DNA from: AM-1111 sp046302135
GTDB lineage: Bacteria; Bacteroidota; Bacteroidia; B-17B0; Aurantibacillaceae
Direction of reading: 5' to 3'
Assembly (NCBI GenBank): GCA_046302135.1
Contig: JBKCIQ010000170.1
Coordinates: 1 to 25,640 of the forward strand
Length of the DNA stretch: 25,640 nt
Positions 9,401 through 17,612 of the stretch are shown here, in pieces. Both the position numbers and the translations under genes were made by a program. Numbering within the stretch: position 1 is the first letter of the stretch; every line of letters starts with the position of its first letter. Under the pieces are notes generated by a model, which saw nothing but the letters and a program-made list of their open reading frames with translations, was not told where the DNA came from and did not search any database.

Positions 9401-10672
9401 AGAACCATCTCGCCAGAATCCGGTCATATAACCATAGAATTGTGACGCGTTGGATGGGTTAAGAGTTGGGGGAGGGTAGTTACCTGTATTATTGTTATAG
9501 TAGAAAAACCCCGACATTATACACTGTTCTCCACTTTCATCTATGTTTGGGCCTACAATTGTACCAGTTAATGAATCGAATATAGAATCTCTGTCATTGT
9601 TTATACCATCTCCCGGATCAGCAAGTGGTCCCTGAAAGAAGTCGCAACCAATTGATGGCGGAGTATCTTTATATCCAGTTGCACCTCCTCCATCTTCATC
9701 ATATCCATCACCGTTAAAAATAAAACCTAATCCTCTTCCTACATCACAACCAACTAGATCATCGTTATAATAACCTAAATCTGCATCATTCCATACTGTC
9801 ATGTATGTTTGATTTAGCGTGAATGATGAACGATTGATAATTTCGTAGCTGTAAAACGTCATATCGTTGATTTCGTTATCTGTTTTAAAAGCAAAAGCCT
9901 GAGCACGAACTTCAACTCCCATCGCAAGACCACCTGTTTCAGAGTGAACGTCACCTTTGTCATTAAAAACCCACCAAAGTGTTTTATCACCAAACAATTT
10001 ATGTTTACATTTTCCGGTACTAGGATCAACTCCTTCTGTGTTCACATCGTAGTCAGGAAAATCTCCAACTCCTGGATTGTATATTCCATCTCCATCTACA
10101 TCTTGAAAAGGAGCGAGATATTTACCTTGGTTTAAAGATACATCCCCATTACCTGGCCATGAGTTTAAGTTTGATGTTATTACTCCATATGTAAGGAATG
10201 TATCAACATCTCTTCTGCTCATCTGGAAGATTTTATCATACTGATTACAAACTACCTGATCTACCGAAGTATTTACAGTGTCTAGTGGGCCCGGCCAAAA
10301 ATCTACTCCAGATTGTCTGTAGGTCATTGCTGCAACTTTTAATTGACCTCCGGCATCTAATCCACCTAGCCAAAGTGATCCTGCAAATAATGAACTTGCA
10401 ATACCATCTTTTGGAATTCTATAGTACCCATTGCTGGTAAGGTCCCACCACATATCACCACCGGTATATATAATGGTTCTAACGTTGTTAATGTCTAATT
10501 GAGCTGCTCCAGATGGAGTAGAACAGGCCGCCATTACTTTCTGTACATTTTCGTCATTAGATCCTGACGAAACTTTTTGTCCTAAACCGTTTATTTCTTT
10601 AGAGAAAACAGAAAAGGTTAGTAAAGTTCCTAAACCAGTCAGAAGAACCTTATTTTTCATATTTTGTATCAT
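6446..10672 (-). CDS. Giant secreted surface protein with a T9SS-like C-terminal domain, function unknown
   Basis: A 1408-residue exported protein. The hydrophobic stretch ending near VFSKE is a signal peptide; a second ATG at 10660 (MKNKVLL) gives a more typical signal and may be the true start. Residues about 50-130 hold a conserved-looking block (TGGDMWWDLTS at 70-80, LWLGGLDAGGQLKVAAMTYR at 100-119, DFWPGPLD at 124-131). Asp/Gly-rich loops resembling calcium-binding sites occur at 191-204 (DVDGDGIYNPGVGD), 319-330 and 352-366. The last 108 residues form an Ig-like FlgD/T9SS-type sorting fold (IVPNPYYG, then IYTLNGTLIRTF, then IASGLYIIHID) with an unusual ending, KWFGVLRPFDLQSY. No catalytic motif was recognised. 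The gene sits between a TonB receptor (33-base gap) and a PorV-like barrel (25-base gap). Export by T9SS is inferred from the C-terminus and the neighbours. Confidence 0.82.
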   Translation of the reverse strand: MIQNMKNKVLLTGLGTLLTFSVFSKEINGLGQKVSSGSNDENVQKVMAACSTPSGAAQLDINNVRTIIYTGGDMWWDLTSNGYYRIPKDGIASSLFAGSLWLGGLDAGGQLKVAAMTYRQSGVDFWPGPLDTVNTSVDQVVCNQYDKIFQMSRRDVDTFLTYGVITSNLNSWPGNGDVSLNQGKYLAPFQDVDGDGIYNPGVGDFPDYDVNTEGVDPSTGKCKHKLFGDKTLWWVFNDKGDVHSETGGLAMGVEVRAQAFAFKTDNEINDMTFYSYEIINRSSFTLNQTYMTVWNDADLGYYNDDLVGCDVGRGLGFIFNGDGYDEDGGGATGYKDTPPSIGCDFFQGPLADPGDGINNDRDSIFDSLTGTIVGPNIDESGEQCIMSGFFYYNNNTGNYPPPTLNPSNASQFYGYMTGFWRDGSPFTYGGSGYNSGGVPCKFVFPGTTDPGGYGTNFIPQAPWYAYTPPSGPAIDLPADKRFLESAGPFTLQPGAVNYITFGMPWARSTTLNSPWSSVQLMLSADDKAQALFDNCFNVINGPDAPDMTIQELNNELIIYLSNKPTSNNYNEQYQEVDPTINPPLTIPNLDKSYDFEGFIVYQLKNATVSENDLYNQDKARIVAQCDIKNGFSKLINYEFDASIGAAVPKVKVEGADAGLFKSFRVNSDKFATGDAKLVNHKTYYYLVVAYAFNQYVEYKPDQPPVALNDPTANYYGQKLPFLRGRRNIKKYSAIPHIPSVETNGTIQNSTYGTGPKITRVEGQGNGGNIMDLTDESVNAIISAGEGRVLQPTYSNGRGPVKIKVVDPLNVPNGDFTLKILGGKAANLGVASVVNESFNNDSMWVLNFTPASGTGYTGPTTIYSSKSIKVGNEQIIPEMGISVYIEQASDPADGGPTFGISKKSDILDASITFADPIKTWLSAVADGEGCGNPENWIYSGSAVEANNPECNDYINSSTGASIDPDQVWEGVLGGTWAPYRMVSRAKISGAEATLITAPGFEKPPIQMAGTSLRTLSSVDIVITSDKSKWTRACVLEENNIPAASFPANTEKLSLRGDASVDKNGNVGDGVVTTDPNDADFIGATGMGWFPGYAINVETGERMNIAFGENSTFGLDHGRDMIWNPTSNIYTPGSFSPVFGGMHYIYVFGHNGDGVWPAGDPNGMTGELRDIPRYDNGRAIYKLLSNGNVNKKAEVYKDAMWVNIPVISQSYSNISQPFKNLEIPCDVKIRLRVPKPYRYGYATHHSGSVTTIPSTFSLGSVVTDTSLTTPLNNNFPMYKFNTSDIAAVTGDNKTAVNALDLINIVPNPYYGTSSYETSRLDNKVKITNLPDNCKVRIYTLNGTLIRTFNKDTDSDRDGNNYRTSIDWDLKNQKGIPIASGLYIIHIDAPGIGEKIIKWFGVLRPFDLQSY

Positions 10673-10705
10673 TGAATTTTTTTGTTTGATCAGTGGAAAA
10701 AATAT

Positions 10706-13700
10706 TTAGAAATCAAGCTGTAAACCTACTCGAATAACACGCGGTCTGCTGTAATTATTAGGGTTATTTACTTTTACGTTGTAAAGAGTTGTAAAAGCAA
10801 TTGGACTGTTTTGTGCATTTATATTTTGTTGCGAAAATGGACTCGCGAGATAACCATCATCATTAGGATTACCGGTGTAAGCATATACTCCAACAACGTT
10901 TTGGCGGTTGAATAGGTTCAAGACCTGAAGGTAAACATTCAGGTTTGCTTTTTTCTTATTATCTCCTTCTTTCTTACCCCATTCCAATTCAAAGTTTTTG
11001 TCGATTCGAAGATCTGTTCTGAACTGCCATGGCATATATGATCCGTTTACCTGACCTACAATTGAACCTTTATTTCCGCCTCCAATTGCCTCAGCTGAAG
11101 CTGTAGATTGACGAGTATAAGGCGTTCCTGATCCTGCTCTAACAACGAAGTTGGCTCCTACATTTTTGAAAATTTGTAATGTTTTCCCGGATTTGGTTGT
11201 AATAACCGGTCCTCTGTAATCAGTTCCATCACCAAAACGGTAGTCAAAAGTAGTTGTAAAAGTATGCCTTTGGTCAAATGATAGAGGAAGTGTAACACGA
11301 AGGTTAGGGAAGCCCGAGTTTGCAAGGTTATAACCGCCCTGTGCACTAGAACCAGATCCATCTGCAAACTGAAGCGTATAGTTTGCTGTAAGGGATACTC
11401 CTCCTGTTCTTCTTAAATCATATTCCAATTGGAATCCTTTTACTGTTCCAAAGTCAATATTGGAATAGGTAAGATAGGTCTTAGGATATGCTTGAGATAC
11501 CCTAATTACGTTAACCATATCACGGTTTTCTCTATAATAGGCAGTTATTTTTAGAGCAGAGTTCTTTTTTTCATTCAAGATTTGCGTGAAACCTAATTCG
11601 TAGTCTGTTGTTTTGGTTGGTTTCAAATCCGGATTATTAAGAGGTGCTCCTGTGTTGTTAAAAATAAATTCATAATCAGTAAGATCAATTCTCTGAAATT
11701 GAGTAGGGCGCTGTACCAATAGATCGTAATGTGCAAAGAAATTAGCTACATCTGATATTGGAAAGGAAAACGCAAAACGAGGCATCCAGTTGATTTGCGG
11801 CTTGTAATCCTTGAAAGCACTTGCTTCAAAAACTGTTGATGAGGTTGAATTCAATAAATAAGGAGCAATTGTTCCGTTTGTAGTTGCTTGGGCCAATACT
11901 ATTGGGTCAGAAATTTCAGAACCTGCTGAATTATACCAAACATCTCCGTTTCTGTATCCTACTATTTTTGTTGGGTTAGCAGGGTCATCAACATAGACAA
12001 CAGAGTTGGATGGTAAGCTGTTTGGGTGGTCGCCAAGGTTGTTAACTTCAGCAATTGTTTTCGCCTCTTTAAATAAATATTTATCCTTCAAAACCTGCTG
12101 GTTTGCATCATAGCGATCAACACGAACTCCCACATTGAACTTCATGTCCTTAAAATCAAATTTATCTTGTATGTAACCAGCCATATAAACAGGTCTGAAG
12201 GCACCCTGTGCATATGTTCTATAGCCTTGCTTATCTCTTTCATTTAAATAGGTAGCAGGATTTGTAATACTGTTCTTAGTAATATTTCCCTGATGATCAT
12301 ACCCATAATAAGATACGATAGGCGCGGCACCTGACAACATTAAATCCTCAGCACTAAACATATTGATATTAAATGTTGAAGGAGCCATATTGTCAATGTC
12401 AATCCAGCCATTATAATTTTCAGGTAAATTCAATGCATTTAACAGGTTCTTTGAAAAAGCTGTTTGTAATCCTGCATTATATTTCCTGTTATAATCGTAG
12501 TAGGGAACAGATCCTGATAACTGAGCATTGAAAATTGGATTAGTTGTGTCCAACTCTGTGGTATGAAGATTAACCAATTGACGCATACGAGTCCAAAGAC
12601 CTATAGGGGAGATATTGTAAGATCGGGTAGTTCTCTGATCGTATTCTAAACCGATTTGAATGGCATGGTTTTTTATGTCTGCGGAAAAACTTGCCGTACC
12701 GCGAAACTGTGTTTGATTGTTTGTGCCCCAACCATTGTATTGTCTACCTGTGCAAGCATAAAGGTTGTAAATATCAAGAGGGCGATCACCATTGAACAAA
12801 CCTAAGTTCTGTTGAATGTCAAAGTAGTTGGTTACATCATTATTTAAGAAACTGTATACTTGGTCAGTGTAGTTTGTTCCTAATGGATTTATTGTACCGG
12901 GCGAGTAGGTTAACTGGATATCCTGAAATCCGTTTTGAAAGAATCCTGAAACAGGAACAAAATTACCGGCTCCGTCATTTATTGTTCTTGTTTGATATAC
13001 ATATGTAGGCGATCGTAATTGCTCAAATTTACCAATGTAACCATAGTCGAATAAGTTTTTCTTATGAGTGTCGTCTTGAGTTGTACTTTTTGTACTTGTA
13101 TATCCAATTTGAGCAGTGAAGAATGCGTTCTTAATATTCGAACTAGACTTTTCATCTTTAGATGATGCATTACCAAATTTTTGGGTTATTCTGGCATAAG
13201 TTCTGAATGTTGAAGAAATTGTTTGTGGGTTGTTCACTGGATTTAGCATTGAATATTCGTAAATAAATCCATGGTTTGTGTTGTAATCATAAGAAGCTCC
13301 TAATGTTAAATTTAAGTTATTGGTTGGCTTAAAGTCCAACTTTCCATTTACTACAAAACTTCTGCTTGCTACATTCTCCCTAGCTTTAATATTCTCCAAA
13401 TCATTGAGCGTTAGGAATTCGGCATTCCTATTTACACCAATTCCGGTTACTGAAGGTCTTAGCGGTTCAGCTTCAAGGGAGCTTAATTTATCAGACTTTA
13501 CACGATAAACACCAACGGCTGATGGGTCAGGGTCTTTCTCTACTGTGCCCTGTCCTGATAGAATAAAACCCAAAATAGCTTTTTTAGCTCCTGTAGCAGT
13601 GTCTTTCTTAGAGATTAGCGGACCACCTACCGAGAAACCGAGAAAATTATAACCAAAAGCATCTGTAAGTTGAGATGAAATTGCCTCTACACCACCGAAA

Positions 13701-14392
13701 AATTTACTTTGAGGCCCCCTAGTTGTAATTGATATAACCCCACCTGTTGCATCTCCGTAGCTTGCAGGAAGACCACCTAAAATTACAGCAACTTGTTCAA
13801 CACTTGATTGAGGTACCGCGCTACTACCAATTACTCGTTCACCGTCTACAAAATATTGTGTTCCACCGGATCTCATACCTCTAACGTTAAGCTCACTACC
13901 TTCATCCTTTTGATAAATACCTGCCGATGTTGAAGCAACTGAATTGATATCCTTTGTTGCCATAGCCTGATACTGCTCCCTTGTTACAGTATTACCGGTT
14001 TTTGTATCCGGATCAACAAGGGGTACGACATAAGATACAACCTGCACCTCATCTAATTTTACACCTTCTTCGTTAGATAAAGCAATATCTAATGAAACTG
14101 TTTTTCCTTCGGAAACAGGTATATCCTTAACTTCTTTAGGTTGATAACCTAAAAAATTAACTTTTACACTGTACTTACCGGGGGTAAGTGGCTTTATTAC
14201 TGCTATTCCATCGAAATCCGTGTTTTGCACACCGGATTGAATACCGTTTAGAAATACCACGACAGTGGCAAACGGAACGGGTTCCTTTGTTTTTTGATCA
14301 GTAATTGTTACTTTAATTCCTGCCTGCGAAAAGGCTGAGAAATTAATAACTAAAACCATAATGAAGGCAGGGAGTATTTTATTCCAATTCAT
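10706..14392 (-). CDS. TonB-dependent outer-membrane receptor with carboxypeptidase-like regulatory domain
   Basis: A 1228-residue receptor. Signal peptide 1-23 (ending AFSQ). A carboxypeptidase-D-like beta-sandwich follows at about 25-112 (PVPFATVVVFLNG, then TDFDGIAVIKPL, then GKYSVKVNFLGYQ). The plug domain spans about 128-226 (LNVRGMRSGGTQYFVDGERV at 168-187, GGLPASYGDATGGVISITT at 206-224). The rest is a 22-strand-type barrel ending RPRVIRVGLQLDF with the terminal Phe usual for outer-membrane barrels. It would import a ligand with energy from TonB/ExbBD. It is not a clear SusC: no SusD gene is adjacent. It is instead first in an operon with a giant secreted protein and a PorV-like barrel, so the substrate is unknown. 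Some relatives act in assembly rather than uptake. Confidence 0.92.
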   Translation of the reverse strand: MNWNKILPAFIMVLVINFSAFSQAGIKVTITDQKTKEPVPFATVVVFLNGIQSGVQNTDFDGIAVIKPLTPGKYSVKVNFLGYQPKEVKDIPVSEGKTVSLDIALSNEEGVKLDEVQVVSYVVPLVDPDTKTGNTVTREQYQAMATKDINSVASTSAGIYQKDEGSELNVRGMRSGGTQYFVDGERVIGSSAVPQSSVEQVAVILGGLPASYGDATGGVISITTRGPQSKFFGGVEAISSQLTDAFGYNFLGFSVGGPLISKKDTATGAKKAILGFILSGQGTVEKDPDPSAVGVYRVKSDKLSSLEAEPLRPSVTGIGVNRNAEFLTLNDLENIKARENVASRSFVVNGKLDFKPTNNLNLTLGASYDYNTNHGFIYEYSMLNPVNNPQTISSTFRTYARITQKFGNASSKDEKSSSNIKNAFFTAQIGYTSTKSTTQDDTHKKNLFDYGYIGKFEQLRSPTYVYQTRTINDGAGNFVPVSGFFQNGFQDIQLTYSPGTINPLGTNYTDQVYSFLNNDVTNYFDIQQNLGLFNGDRPLDIYNLYACTGRQYNGWGTNNQTQFRGTASFSADIKNHAIQIGLEYDQRTTRSYNISPIGLWTRMRQLVNLHTTELDTTNPIFNAQLSGSVPYYDYNRKYNAGLQTAFSKNLLNALNLPENYNGWIDIDNMAPSTFNINMFSAEDLMLSGAAPIVSYYGYDHQGNITKNSITNPATYLNERDKQGYRTYAQGAFRPVYMAGYIQDKFDFKDMKFNVGVRVDRYDANQQVLKDKYLFKEAKTIAEVNNLGDHPNSLPSNSVVYVDDPANPTKIVGYRNGDVWYNSAGSEISDPIVLAQATTNGTIAPYLLNSTSSTVFEASAFKDYKPQINWMPRFAFSFPISDVANFFAHYDLLVQRPTQFQRIDLTDYEFIFNNTGAPLNNPDLKPTKTTDYELGFTQILNEKKNSALKITAYYRENRDMVNVIRVSQAYPKTYLTYSNIDFGTVKGFQLEYDLRRTGGVSLTANYTLQFADGSGSSAQGGYNLANSGFPNLRVTLPLSFDQRHTFTTTFDYRFGDGTDYRGPVITTKSGKTLQIFKNVGANFVVRAGSGTPYTRQSTASAEAIGGGNKGSIVGQVNGSYMPWQFRTDLRIDKNFELEWGKKEGDNKKKANLNVYLQVLNLFNRQNVVGVYAYTGNPNDDGYLASPFSQQNINAQNSPIAFTTLYNVKVNNPNNYSRPRVIRVGLQLDF

Positions 14393-14510
14393 ACACGGAA
14401 ATTTTAAAATTTCTTAACATTTCAAGGGCTAAATTTAAATATCTCAAAATAGAATAACAAACATTTTTTGAATTATTTATAAAAATCAGAAAATCAGATA
14501 GTTAATTAAT

Positions 14511-15293
14511 CTATTTTCTTAAATAACCAGGAATCATGCAAACTGGTACAGGCTGAATTTTGTGTTGGTTTAGCTTATTCAATTTTTGATATAGATTTAA
14601 TACCTCACATTCTCTGGCTGATAAATCGTCTTGTTTCTGATTATTTATGGTGTAATTCATTGCCCATTCTAATTCGTCATAGGTTGCACCCAACTGATCC
14701 TCATCAGTTCTACCATCTTCAAATAAACCATCAGTTGGCTTGGCGTTGAGGATATTTTCAGAAATTTTTAAAAAACGCGCTATCTCATAAACTTCACTTT
14801 TCATGAGATCTGCAATTGGCGAAATGTCAACTCCACCATCTCCATATTTAGTGAAAAAACCAACGCCAAAATCCTCCACCTTATTTCCGGTACCGGCTAC
14901 AAGCATTTTTTTATTGCATGCAAATGCATATAATGTAATCATTCTTAACCTGGATCTTGAATTTGCCATGCTGAGAAAATCCTGAATTTCGTTCGGAATT
15001 TGATTTTCAAATGCTTCAAATACAGGTGTCAACTCAACAGTTTCTGTTGTAACATTTCTGAAGTTTTTCTTCAGCCAACAAATGTGCTCATTACTTAAGT
15101 CAAATTCTCTTTTGAATTGTCTAATAGGCATATTCAAAGCAATTACATTTTTCCCTGTCATTGCACAAAGTGTAGAGGTAACTGCTGAATCAATTCCCCC
15201 CGATATACCAATAACGAATCCGTTGGTGTTACTTTTTTCTGAATAACTTTTGAGCCAATCTACAATGTGTTGCGTAACAGAAATGACGTTCAT
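14511..15293 (-). CDS. nadE: NH3-dependent NAD+ synthetase
   Basis: A 260-residue enzyme that converts deamido-NAD+ to NAD+ with ATP and ammonia, the last step of NAD synthesis. The ATP pyrophosphatase P-loop SGGIDSA is at residues 31-37. Later motifs include AGTGNKVEDFGVGFFTKYGD (about 132-151) and the DISPIADLMKSEV block after it, both standard in NadE. There is no glutaminase domain, so it uses free ammonia. The gene follows the PorT-like barrel gene by 47 bases in the same direction and is probably co-transcribed with it. gldB lies just beyond on the other strand. I recall nadE near gldB in other Bacteroidota, but the sequence does not show this. Confidence 0.96.
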   Translation of the reverse strand: MNVISVTQHIVDWLKSYSEKSNTNGFVIGISGGIDSAVTSTLCAMTGKNVIALNMPIRQFKREFDLSNEHICWLKKNFRNVTTETVELTPVFEAFENQIPNEIQDFLSMANSRSRLRMITLYAFACNKKMLVAGTGNKVEDFGVGFFTKYGDGGVDISPIADLMKSEVYEIARFLKISENILNAKPTDGLFEDGRTDEDQLGATYDELEWAMNYTINNQKQDDLSARECEVLNLYQKLNKLNQHKIQPVPVCMIPGYLRK

Positions 15294-15340
15294 TTAATTT
15301 TTATTTTAACTGAACTTAGAAAAATAAATAGAAAAAATAA

Positions 15341-16159
15341 TCAAAAAAGAATTCCGAGATTAATTTGAATGGCACTGCCAAAAGCACTTTGTTTGGCTCT
15401 ATCTGTGAAAATTAATTTACTTCCACTTGTAGAATACGATTCAGCATAATATTTAGTGTCTGCAATAAAAGTATTGATGAATTGATGTACATAATTTATT
15501 GTTGCAAAAGCGCTAGTTGAACCTGTTAAACGATATTCAGCGCCTGCGCCTACATTTAATCCAAGTCTTACAGGAATAGTTCCTTGGTAAGGATTAACGT
15601 CTGTTAATTCTTCCTCCTTGTATGAAATTGGTACTCCATTATCCATAATGGTCTTCACCTGATCTGTTGAGCGCAGTTTTAGTAGAATTCCAAGGTCTAG
15701 GCCAAACTGACCAAAATATTTGAAATTTTTAATTTCATTAGTGGATAGTTTTAATACAAGCGGGATATTGATTGCGGTTGTTTTTAGTTTTCGTTCTGTC
15801 AGCATGTACGCACTATTAGCGTAATAACTTGATGTGTCTGAAGGAAACTCGATAATTTCATCGTCTTTATTCACTACATAAAAAGTTGTGTCTACAAATT
15901 TTTGTTTTCCACCCTCAAAATCACCTCCTATTCCTGTTGAAAATGATGCTACATCGTTGATTTTCCAATCCATAACCAGTCCGAAACCTGAGCCAAAAAC
16001 CGCTCCGCTAGGTTCAATTTTCTTGATGTCATTCGAACGTAGCCAACTGGGTTGAGCAGATACACGTAAGCCAAATCTGAATTTGTCAGAAGAGTTTTGG
16101 GCGTTTAAACCAATTGCCAATAAGTTTAAAACAAGAATTGTAGGGAATAATTTCTTCAT
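15341..16159 (-). CDS. PorT-like outer-membrane beta-barrel protein
   Basis: A 272-residue barrel of the outer-membrane beta-barrel-2 / PorT type. It has a signal peptide at 1-20 (ending LNAQ), then amphipathic strands such as FGLRVSAQPSWL, VRLGLNVGAGAEYRL and SAFATINYVHQF, and ends SAIQINLGILF with a terminal Phe. An eight-stranded barrel is a reasonable guess from the length. PorT (SprT) is a T9SS component, but this fold is shared by many unrelated small barrels, so the T9SS role is only suggested by the divergent gldB 41 bases away. nadE lies downstream. The promoter region is shared with gldB; see the -7 elements at 16170-16188. Confidence 0.75.
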   Translation of the reverse strand: MKKLFPTILVLNLLAIGLNAQNSSDKFRFGLRVSAQPSWLRSNDIKKIEPSGAVFGSGFGLVMDWKINDVASFSTGIGGDFEGGKQKFVDTTFYVVNKDDEIIEFPSDTSSYYANSAYMLTERKLKTTAINIPLVLKLSTNEIKNFKYFGQFGLDLGILLKLRSTDQVKTIMDNGVPISYKEEELTDVNPYQGTIPVRLGLNVGAGAEYRLTGSTSAFATINYVHQFINTFIADTKYYAESYSTSGSKLIFTDRAKQSAFGSAIQINLGILF

Positions 16160-16169
16160 GAGATTTCAA

Positions 16170-16177
16170 TAACTTTG
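16170..16177 (+). promoter_or_regulatory. Putative gldB -7 element TAACTTTG
   Basis: An exact TAnnTTTG match ending 23 bases before the gldB ATG. No TTG is present at the -33 distance; only a T-rich stretch lies there (16151-16153). It interlocks with an opposing element at 16181-16188. Confidence 0.45.
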
Positions 16178-16180
16178 TAA

Positions 16181-16188
16181 CAAATGTA
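16181..16188 (-). promoter_or_regulatory. Putative -7 element TACATTTG of the PorT-like gene
   Basis: Reads TACATTTG on the minus strand and ends 21 bases before the ATG of the PorT-like gene. Only three bases separate it from the gldB -7 element. No matching -33 TTG was found inside the gldB start region. Confidence 0.4.
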
Positions 16189-16200
16189 TAAATTTTTATA

Positions 16201-17226
16201 ATGCGTTCGGGTTTACTGTTTTCTTTTGTTGCAACACTTTTATTATTGTCGTCTTGCTCTATGAACGAATTTGAAACTGATATTTCTGACGTTTCATTTT
16301 CTGACGTGAAATTTAAAAGACTTGATGTTGATTTGTTTGAAACGGATACTTCAAACTTGAAATATCACACTCAAGAAATGTTAAAAAAATATGGTTCTTT
16401 TTATCCTAAATTTTGTATCAGTGTTTTGGGTAATGGTCCGGGTAAAGACAGTTCCTTTGCATATCAGCTGAAGAGTTTTATCTGTGACAAAGACATGCGT
16501 ATGATCTACGATAAAACAAAAAACACTTTTACCAATGATGCGATAAAAGATCTGGAAATCGAGCTGACAAATTCATTCAAGAGAGCTAAAAAGTTATTTC
16601 CTGATACTTCACTTCCTAAACAATTTGTTTTATTTCACAGTGGATTAAATTATAGAAACATTAATGTAGATTCTACTACTGCAGTAGGTTTAGAATTTTA
16701 TCTTGGAAGTGAAACACCAATTTATAATCAGATTCCTCAGCCTATACCTGCTTACAGAAAGAGGCAAATGGATAGACAATATGTATTAAGGGATGTGGTA
16801 TTGTCTTGGGTACTTTTTAAATTCGATCAGAATGAACCAGAGAATAATCTTTTACAGTCAATGATAGAGTCAGGTAAATATTATTATTGCACCAAAAGAT
16901 TACTTCCTGATATTGAAGATTCTGTTTTGTTTGGTTACACTAGTAAGCAAATGAAATATTGTGATGAATTTGAAAAAGACCTATGGAAATTTTTCTCTGA
17001 AAAAAATCGATTGTATCTTAATGATATGAAGGAAATCCTGTCATTCAATACCGAAGGTCCATTTACTGCAGCCATTAGTAAAGATTGTCCCCCTGCAATT
17101 GCACGATATATGGGATACAGAATTGTTTGTGCATATATGAGAAGAAATAGTAACGTTTCTTTGCCCGGATTGATGACTAGCAATGACGCTCAGAAAGTAT
17201 TAATTAAAGCCAAATACAAACCTTAA
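16201..17226 (+). CDS. gldB: Gliding motility lipoprotein GldB
   Basis: A 341-residue lipoprotein. The N-terminus is a lipoprotein signal with lipobox LSSC and lipidated Cys at residue 19. Family blocks include KFKRLDVDLFETD near 38-50, FHSGLNYRNINVD (about 142-154), the EFYLGSETPIYNQ-IPQPIPAYRKRQMDRQYV region (about 160-192) and the late IARYMGYRIVCAYMRRN segment. GldB is essential for gliding in Flavobacterium and is thought to sit in the envelope as part of the gliding/T9SS apparatus; its exact biochemical role is unknown. Length is close to known GldB. gldC follows after 18 bases, the standard gldB-gldC arrangement. The PorT-like gene diverges from it. Confidence 0.93.
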   Translation: MRSGLLFSFVATLLLLSSCSMNEFETDISDVSFSDVKFKRLDVDLFETDTSNLKYHTQEMLKKYGSFYPKFCISVLGNGPGKDSSFAYQLKSFICDKDMRMIYDKTKNTFTNDAIKDLEIELTNSFKRAKKLFPDTSLPKQFVLFHSGLNYRNINVDSTTAVGLEFYLGSETPIYNQIPQPIPAYRKRQMDRQYVLRDVVLSWVLFKFDQNEPENNLLQSMIESGKYYYCTKRLLPDIEDSVLFGYTSKQMKYCDEFEKDLWKFFSEKNRLYLNDMKEILSFNTEGPFTAAISKDCPPAIARYMGYRIVCAYMRRNSNVSLPGLMTSNDAQKVLIKAKYKP

Positions 17227-17244
17227 AAATTTTAAATAAAACGA

Positions 17245-17583
17245 ATGAAAAAATCGGAAATAAAGTTCAATGTTACTGTAGATGAGAATCACCTGCCTAT
17301 TGAAATTAATTGGGAGGCCGCAGATGCAGGTGAAAAAAGTTCATGTAAAAGTGCAATGATTGCAATTTGGGATGCTAAAGAAAACAACACATTGCGAATC
17401 GATTTATGGACAAAGGATATGATGGTAGATGAGATGAAAAAGTTCTTTCATCAAAATGTGATGTCTCTTACCGACACCTATATAAGGGCAACCGGAGATA
17501 AACTTACCGGCAAAGAAATACAAGACTTCTTCAATGAAATTGGTGTGAAAATCGGGGTATTGAGTAAAGACGATAAAAACTGA
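17245..17583 (+). CDS. gldC: Gliding motility protein GldC
   Basis: A 112-residue protein without signal peptide or membrane segment, matching GldC in length and pattern: the KSEIKFNVTVDENHLPIEI start, the CKSAMIAIWDAKENNTLRIDLWTKDM region (about 34-59), the MKKFFHQNVMSLTDTYIRATGD block (about 64-85) and a C-terminal helix. GldC is a small, probably cytoplasmic protein required for normal gliding, with no known enzymatic activity. It follows gldB by 18 bases and should share its transcript. Its 3' end overlaps the left arm of a hairpin that probably serves as terminator for the convergent trigger factor gene. Confidence 0.93.
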   Translation: MKKSEIKFNVTVDENHLPIEINWEAADAGEKSSCKSAMIAIWDAKENNTLRIDLWTKDMMVDEMKKFFHQNVMSLTDTYIRATGDKLTGKEIQDFFNEIGVKIGVLSKDDKN

Positions 17584-17603
17584 AATCTTCAGAAGACTTC
17601 AGT
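17579..17603 (-). terminator. Terminator hairpin between convergent gldC and tig, possibly bidirectional
   Basis: ACTGAA pairs with TTCAGT, and after one A-C mismatch TCT pairs with AGA around a 5-base loop. On the minus strand it lies 9 bases past the tig stop and is followed by TTTTTAT, a good U-tract. On the plus strand the following bases are only moderately T-rich, so it should act mainly on tig, perhaps also on gldC. Confidence 0.55.
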
Positions 17604-17612
17604 TTCAGTAAA

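Noticed and set aside
9139..9408. An 89-codon frame within the giant secreted protein gene, same strand, other frame
   Set aside because: It overlaps a continuous, well-supported coding frame and its composition is that of a shifted reading.
10706..14392. Reading the TonB receptor as a SusC of a glycan-uptake locus
   Set aside because: No SusD-like lipoprotein or glycan-degrading enzyme is adjacent; the partners are a secreted giant protein and a PorV-like barrel.
14483..14497. Direct repeat AAATCAG-A-AAATCAG near the nadE stop
   Set aside because: It is short, AT-rich and present in only two copies; nothing suggests an attachment site or operator.
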